NCBI GenBank assembly: GCA_036426205.1
Contig: CM071574.1
Coordinates: 17,950,440-18,014,439, forward strand
Source of the DNA: Ascaphus truei
Lineage: Eukaryota; Chordata; Amphibia; Anura; Ascaphidae
DNA: 64,000 bases
Reading direction: 5' to 3'
In this document: piece by piece, positions 58,520-64,000 of the stretch
Numbering within the stretch: position 1 is the first letter of the stretch
Layout of the letters: every line of letters starts with the position of its first letter
Program-made: the position numbers and the translations under genes
The notes under the pieces: model-generated
Databases searched by the model: none
What the model saw: the letters and a program-made list of their open reading frames with translations, nothing else
Told to the model about the DNA's origin: nothing

Positions 58520-59080
58520 AGATCATCAGGAAGCGCAAACCATGTGGAAACAAAAACAGGTACTCATAGTGCAATATTGTATAGTCAATGACGTGGAAAA
58601 TAATGCTAACTCAAGATATATCCGCAGAATACTCACAAACGTGAGATGGATAAAGGCACATAAAGGTATCTTTAAGGGATGGCTGTAATCCGTGCAAACG
58701 GGATGTCACCAGACCGGTACTCTCCACAATGGACCTTAGTATAAGATGATACTGGACATAGTGCAGACTGTACAAAACATTTAATATAGGTAGATAAAAT
58801 CCAATAAACTCACATGGTGTATAGTTTAAAAAGGCATTTAGATCACAAGTGATGGATCTCTGCAACCGGATGAGTCTTGTCTCAGCTCTCCCTCTGTGCT
58901 GGCGTGCGTGTCACGGATGCGTCTCACCGAATACCGGAAGTGACGACATCCGCATCCAGAGGTTCCGGTTGGTACAACGACGTCACTCTACGCGTTTCAC
59001 CTTCTCGGTTTCTTCAGGAGTGCCGTTTTTCCCTTACAGTACAGTACATCCCCTGTATCTCCCTGCCTTGAGTGTAATCT
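58520..59080 (-). mobile_element. Ribozyme-bearing Penelope-like fragment, non-coding
   Basis: The fragment has TAGTGCAATATTGT at its left, GC-rich unique sequence and a well-formed hammerhead at its right. The layout resembles the 3' region of the 34-38 kb element, without ORFs. Confidence 0.45.
58984..59022 (-). ncRNA. Hammerhead ribozyme, well-formed type I
   Basis: Minus strand in order: helix I CACUC (59022-59018), CUGAAGA (59017-59011), helix II A-ACC-GAGAA-GGU, GAAA (58998-58995), CGCG, UA and helix I GAGUG (58988-58984). CACUC and GAGUG pair perfectly and all core bases match CUGANGA...GAAA...UH. Helix III is minimal (ACGCGU, self-complementary), so efficient cleavage would probably need a dimer. 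Confidence 0.75.
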
Positions 59081-59115
59081 GTGTAAGGCCCCCTCCCCCT
59101 AATGTTTCTGTTAAA

Positions 59116-61240
59116 TCCAGGAAGAATGATTTATAATAAATCTGTCAATATTAGTTGCACAAGTTCTAAGTCTGATTGAAGCTTTTATTAACCTGTACAT
59201 TACCAGGAAAAGCACTCTGTAATAGATTTGTCACAATCACATTGTAGGCAGGCAAGTTCCCCTGAGAGTGGGAGATGCCATGGAGTGAGCTTTTAACCAT
59301 TTAAATGTGGGAGGGAGTGAGCTTCAATTAGGTAGGAGGTTGCCACCCTCCAATCAGCTAAGACTAGCTGAACAAGAATTATAAAACATACAGAACACCT
59401 ACAAGCTCATATTAAACCTCCAAAATACCCACAACATATATATAAGCATATAAGTTTCACAGAGGAGTGCTACTGAGCATGGCAATATATATATTTAAAA
59501 CCAGAGGCATAACATAAAACACAGACAAAGCTCAGTGCACATCCAGAAAAACTTATATACGGTACAGTGCCTAAATATACACGTATAAATAACTAATAAA
59601 TAAAATGGTCTTTTTGTTTAACATTTTGGCCAAATTGTTGTAAGCCCTTGAGCCAACTGCATGGCAGACCACGTTTCAAGGGTCCCTACACTAATATAGA
59701 TTCTTAATAACCTGTGCATTGCCAGGAAGAATGATTTATAATAAATCTGTCAATATTAGTTGCACAAGTTCTAAGTCTGATTGAAGCTTTTATTAACCTG
59801 TACATTACCAGGAAAAGCACTCTGTATTAGATTTGTCACAATCACACTGTAAGCAGGCAAGTTCCCCTGAGAGTGGGAGATGCCATGGAGTGAGCTTTTA
59901 ACCATTTAAATGTGGGAGTGAGTGAGCTTCAATTAGGTAGGAGATCGCCACCCTCCAATCAGCTAAGACTAGCTGAACAAGAATTATAAAACATACAGAA
60001 CACCTACAAGCTCATATTAAACCCCCAAAATACCCACAACATATTTATGTAACGGGTAGACCCCCTTGTCTGACCAACCCAATCTCACATTGGCCCGTGT
60101 GGTCTAACCGGTCCCCATTACGTGATCGTGTATGGTGGTGCACCTGCAAATAACAGGACTCCTGAGTCTCCCGCTTAATGGTATTAGGGGATGTCATCAG
60201 GACAGGTAGCTGAGGTAGTGGGTGCGAGTCCAACTTACATCATGTGCAGCGCCTCCACCTCATCAGGATCTATGCTTCCGCAGGGAGATGGTCCTGGTAA
60301 GGAACTCCTTCTCGGTGGTGACTGCCACTGTAGAGTAATCTCACACTCACACAGAGGGGTTTTCATTAACAAGGCCATCTTTATTGTAGTTTGGGATGTA
60401 GCAGACTGCCCCATGCAGCTGCCGGCTCTAGCCGCACATCTATTCGTGCTGTCCCTTTGCCAGGTACGCCCTCCCGTATTGAAGTGAGATTCCCTCTTCT
60501 CCTAGGGAGATCACCCCTGTGCCAGGTCCCTGGACACAGAGTGGCTTAGACAGACTTGATTGGTCAACCTGTACCGCTAGTTACTGCACTAGGGTCACAA
60601 AAGTGTTCCTACAATCCCTTATGCAGGAGCATACACTTTACCAGCTACTTCACACAACTTCTGGTCAACAACACAACAATAACTGACAGTGTTGTGCCTT
60701 ATATACTTCAGGAGGCAGGCGCATCTCTGATGTCACTATCCAGGGACTCAGAGCATACAGCCACTCCCCTCCATACATAGGGCACCTCACCAGGGTGTGA
60801 GGGAAAACCTCCATAACTACTGCTGGCATACCTGTACTTATCAGGACTTACTGCCAACAGAGAGGAAAGTAGTATACCATTATTATGCATGGCTATATAT
60901 ATGCATATAAGTTTCACAGAGGAGTGCTACTGAGCATGGCAATATATATATTTAAAACCAGAGACATAACATAAAACACAGACAAAGCTCAGTGCACATC
61001 CAGAAAAACTTATATACGGTACAGTGCCTAAATATACATGTATAAATAACTAATAAATAAAATGGTCTTTTAGTTTAACATTTTGGCCAAATTGTTGTAA
61101 GCCCTTGAGCCAACTGCACGGCAGACCACGTTTCAAGGGTCCCTACACTAATATAAATTCTTAATAACCTGTGCATTGCCAGGAAGAATGATTTATAATA
61201 AATATTCTTAATAACCTGTGCATTGCCAGGAAGAATGATT
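59116..61240. repeat. Family A array split by an LTR
   Basis: Landmark CCAGAAAAACTTATATACGG at 59543 and 61000. The spacing of 1457 bp equals one 606-bp unit plus about 851 bp of inserted LTR. The array begins abruptly at CCAGGAAGAATGATT and ends with a 50-bp duplicated piece around 61200. Confidence 0.9.
60048..60889 (-). mobile_element. Solo LTR inserted in family A (minus orientation)
   Basis: The plus strand starts TGTAACGGG and ends near ATTATTATGCA. On the minus strand it carries CAATAAA (60386-60380) and TGGAGGCGCTGCAC (near 60250), and ends GTTACA, matching in order the features of the LTR at 29491-30304. Both have a GCCAG(C/G)AGT...GGTTTTCC or GGGTTTCC block in U3. Target duplication is unclear because the insertion lies in an AT repeat. 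Confidence 0.75.
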
Positions 61241-61245
61241 TATAA

Positions 61246-61700
61246 TATACAGCTGAACCATGTTCTAATGCGGTGCTCTAGGCCACAGAATGAGACCGCG
61301 TTAGAACCGGGACCGCGATTTTAAAAAAAATGGCCACTGCGATCAGGAATTCCGCGTCCGCCAGAGGGGGAGAGCTGCGATAACTCTCCCAGCTCTCATT
61401 GAAGCCGGCATCGCAGCAGCAGGCTCCCTCCTCCCTCACACGCAGCACTACCCGGCATCTGCATCAGCAGCTGATCTGTGTGTTGTGCAGAGAAGTTGTG
61501 AGTCTGTGAGATGGGGGGGGGGTGATCTCTTGGAGTCAGAAGAAGCCGGGCAGGAAGCAGCTCCCTTCTCTCCTCCCCCCCAGCGGAAGTACAGGGAGGG
61601 AGGGAGAGTTGTGTGTATGTATGTGAATGTGTGTATCCCAGGCCTGGAACCAGCTCCCTTCTCTCCTCCTCCTCAGCGGAGGTACAGGGAGGGAGAGAGA
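61246..61700. other. GC-rich non-coding interval
   Basis: CAGCTGAACCATGTTCTAAT at 61250 looks like a transposon end, but no partner end is seen. Around 61560-61680 a segment containing CAGCTCCCTTCTCTCCTCC is duplicated. Confidence 0.35.
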
Positions 61701-61705
61701 GGTGT

Positions 61706-61708
<3 letters not shown>

Positions 61709-61740
<32 letters not shown>
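61709..61740. repeat. GT microsatellite
   Basis: Perfect GT run. Confidence 0.95.
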
Positions 61741-61741
<1 letters not shown>

Positions 61742-62227
61742 CATGATGAAGCCACTGTACAAATTCATGGGTGAAGGGTGGGTATCGGGCCAGTGTGGCT
61801 TAACCCCTTAATTACCTTTGCGGTTATTATCCGATAAGGTGTTTAAGGGGTTAATTGATATCTGAATGCAATTGCAATGTATTGGCTTTGTTTTGGCTAT
61901 GTATTTTGTGGGCAAGACAAGGATGTTGCTGGCGACGGAGACTTCTTATTGATGAGGTCAGTAGTACTTTATTTATTTGAATATGCTAGTTAATGTTTTT
62001 AATAATGGGCAAATAATCTATTATCCCTATCTGGATAATAGTTATTTTGCACATTATTGTACTGTAGGTGTTGGGGGGGGGGGTATGTATTGAATGTATA
62101 GGCCAGGTTTATTTTTTTTACATTCAGGGTTTGTTCCATGGTTCTGCGTGGGACCTCTGGAGACCACCTGCGGGTCTCCTCGGGTATCTCACGGGTACCA
62201 GGCTGGTGGTTTCACGGGTGACACATG

Positions 62228-62390
62228 CGGGGATGAAGCGGTGGCCTCACATCTGTGGGGGCACCGCGGACCCGTTGTCTGCGGGGATGAAGCGGTGGCC
62301 TCACATCTGTGGGGGCACCGCTGACCCGTAGGTGCGGGGATGAAGATGTGTGGTCCCACTTCTGTGGGGGCACCGCGAACCCGTAGTGAG
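62228..62390. repeat. 56-bp tandem repeat, three units
   Basis: GCGGGGATGAAGCGGTGGCC ... CTGTGGGGGCACCGC is repeated at about 62228 and 62284, with a diverged third unit from 62335. Confidence 0.9.
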
Positions 62391-63330
62391 CACTTGTGAG
62401 TTCCCCAGACCCCCGTGGGAACCACCCGAGGCCCCGCAGACACCTGTGGGTCTGACCCGGGGCTCCCAGACATCCTTGGGCCTACCGTGGGGACCCAATT
62501 GTGGCCCACGGTGACCCAAGGAGACCACCTGGGGGCCATGGTGCTGGCGGGACCCACCAGCAGGCCTCCAGAACCTGTTTGAAAAGGGCTGCCTCGCCAG
62601 CCCACCGGGGACTCGCGTGGGGCTGCGTTATGAACCCTGTTTGTAAAAGGATAAATCTTGTATTTATGGGGGGCACAGGGGGTGGGTAATGTATTTATTA
62701 AATATTATGATGTTTATTGTGGGTCACTGTATTGTTTTTATTGTGGGTACTGGGGGTGGGAGGGGGTTCCCCAATGGTATGTGGGTAGGCCTCCCTAGTG
62801 GGTAGTGGGTGAGGGTGGTTAGGCCTCATGGGGTGGGGGGTTAGTGGGGGAGGGTATGTAGGCATCCCGAGTGGTGGGTGAGGGTGGGTTAACCCTTTAA
62901 TGACTGTAGCGGTTAATAACCGCTATGGTGATTAAGGGGTTAGGGGACATTACTTTGGATGTTTTCATTCTTGTGTCTGTTTTGCAGCAGCGGAGGGGGC
63001 CATGGGCAGGATGAAGAGGAGGATGGCCTTCATCGTGGCAGCCGGACATGGGTGGTAAGTGCTATATGTATTTAATGTATTGATTGGTGTTTATGTATTT
63101 AAAATGGGCACATTCACTATTATCCCTTTGTGGATAATAGTAATTGTGGCCATTACTATACTGTATGTGTTAGGGGGGCGGGGGGGTATTTCTTTATAAG
63201 TATGTATGTGTTTAGACATTAATTTGGGGGGCACATAATTGCTACTGTAGGCCTGCGGGTAACACCCGAGGGCCCCCACCGGCCTATAGTATCATTGATG
63301 TGCATATATGTGTATGTTAGGGGTTGTTGG

Positions 63331-63333
<3 letters not shown>

Positions 63334-63365
<32 letters not shown>

Positions 63366-63410
63366 TTATATAGAGATATTTATTTATTTAGATATATTTA
63401 CTTATTTATT
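63334..63410. repeat. TA and TATTTA microsatellite
   Basis: About 13 TA units followed by ATTTATTTA-type repeats. Confidence 0.95.
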
Positions 63411-64000
63411 TAGTGTGGGGCTGCTGTGTGTGATTAATTTTTATTGTGGCTCGCGGGGGTGGGTGAAGGGGGTATTAGCCCCAACGGTGTTTGTTTTGGC
63501 CTTGCGGGGGGTAGCGGGAGGGCTTAACCCCTTCATGACCGTAGTGGTATTAACTGCTACGGTCGTGAAGGGGATAAGTGCACCCGCAACCCCCCCGCAA
63601 GTCCTAAACTCACACCCAGGGCCAAATACCCCCTTCACCCACTCCCGCTAGCCACAATAAAGCTGGCACGGTGGGTTAACCCCTTCATTGCCTTAGCGGT
63701 TAGCCGCTAAGGTAATGAAGTGGGCTGTACATGCCTTTTTCCTGCCTCGGATGCAAGCCGGGGGGCTCCGGTGCGGGTATCAGCTCCGGAGACCCCCGGC
63801 ATCAGTCACAGACAGGAAAAAGGCCTGATTTTTTTCTAAGTGTCGCCCTTACCGATGCTTCTCCTCCACCAACTTGCCAACTTTAGTTGGCTGGCTGGAT
63901 TCCCGATAAACTCTCCAGTCTGGAGTGCCGATCAGCACCGTAAAGCTGATCGGGGCTACCTGAATTCAGCCGGGTTAAAAAAGTGCCGATAAGTGGCTTA

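Larger units (their letters stand above)
61795..63780. repeat. Family H repeat region with recurrent hairpins
   Basis: Landmarks of copy 1 (41.9-42.7 kb) recur twice or more: TTATCCCTATCTGGATAATA at 62020 and a variant at 63120, and GATTAAGGGGTTAG-type words at 61840 and 62930. Imperfect palindromes of 45-50 bp of the form CCCCTTCATGACCGTAGTGG...CTACGGTCGTGAAGGGG occur at about 61803, 62892, 63527 and 63678. No gene is supported. Confidence 0.7.

Noticed and set aside
62094..62605. Overlapping ORFs with GDEAVASHLWGH-type repeats
   Set aside because: They follow the 56-bp tandem repeat and the GC-rich spacer; no domain.

Overview
The window is repeat-rich vertebrate DNA, most likely from an amphibian and probably a frog. 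I infer this from the mixture of elements: a Penelope-like retroelement with hammerhead ribozymes, an L2/CR1-type LINE with a SINE that shares its tail, PIF/Harbinger, Tc1 and hAT elements, a tyrosine-recombinase element, and LTR elements with TGT...ACA ends. I recognise no complete host gene. The only host-type coding sequence is a divergent forkhead domain at 11.6-12.6 kb (minus strand). No tRNA, rRNA or CRISPR was found.

Layout. 0-1.1 kb: tyrosine-recombinase fragment (minus) and its promoter-like upstream region. 2.3-4.2 kb: three units of a ~606-bp repeat (called family A here), which also occurs at 8.8, 23.5 and 59-61 kb. 4.9-5.2 kb: Tigger-like MITE. 8.6-10.1 kb: decayed Harbinger transposase (plus). 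11.6-12.6 kb: forkhead coding sequence split by a 333-bp MITE. 13.4-15.0 kb: decayed Harbinger Myb-like partner gene (minus). 16.0-16.6 kb: 611-bp insert between 92-bp direct repeats. 17.6-21.6 kb: hAT MITEs, a hammerhead-ribozyme fragment, a palindrome and a tRNA-derived SINE. 24.6-25.1 kb: SINE with a LINE tail. 25.4-30.3 kb: LTR element with one disrupted gene of unknown family and no recognisable pol. 31.4-31.8 kb: second copy of the recombinase-element upstream region, then a 21-bp minisatellite. 34.0-38.3 kb: Penelope-like element with an intact 748-residue RT/GIY-YIG ORF, lying inside a hAT MITE. 43.3-45.5 kb: LINE. 45.8-47.5 kb: Tc1-like transposase broken by four apparent introns. 47.7-48.3 kb: second SINE copy. 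50.3-50.7 kb: CA microsatellite. 53.7-54.7 kb: second copy of the MITE found in the forkhead gene, carrying a nested solo LTR. 57-59 kb: hAT MITE and ribozyme-bearing Penelope-like fragments. 59.1-61.2 kb: more family A with an inserted LTR. 61.8-63.8 kb: GC-rich repeat with recurring hairpins.

The most notable observation is at 12.2-12.6 kb. A TA-flanked MITE interrupts the forkhead domain exactly where a GT...AG removal would restore a gap-free forkhead reading frame. The acceptor AG is the last two bases of the MITE, and the donor GT lies in the TA-rich bases next to the target-site duplication. This looks like an intron made by a DNA transposon (an introner). Other points of interest are family A behaving as a retroposon with 14-15-bp target duplications, the intron-bearing Tc1 transposase, and the unknown zinc-ribbon gene of the LTR element.
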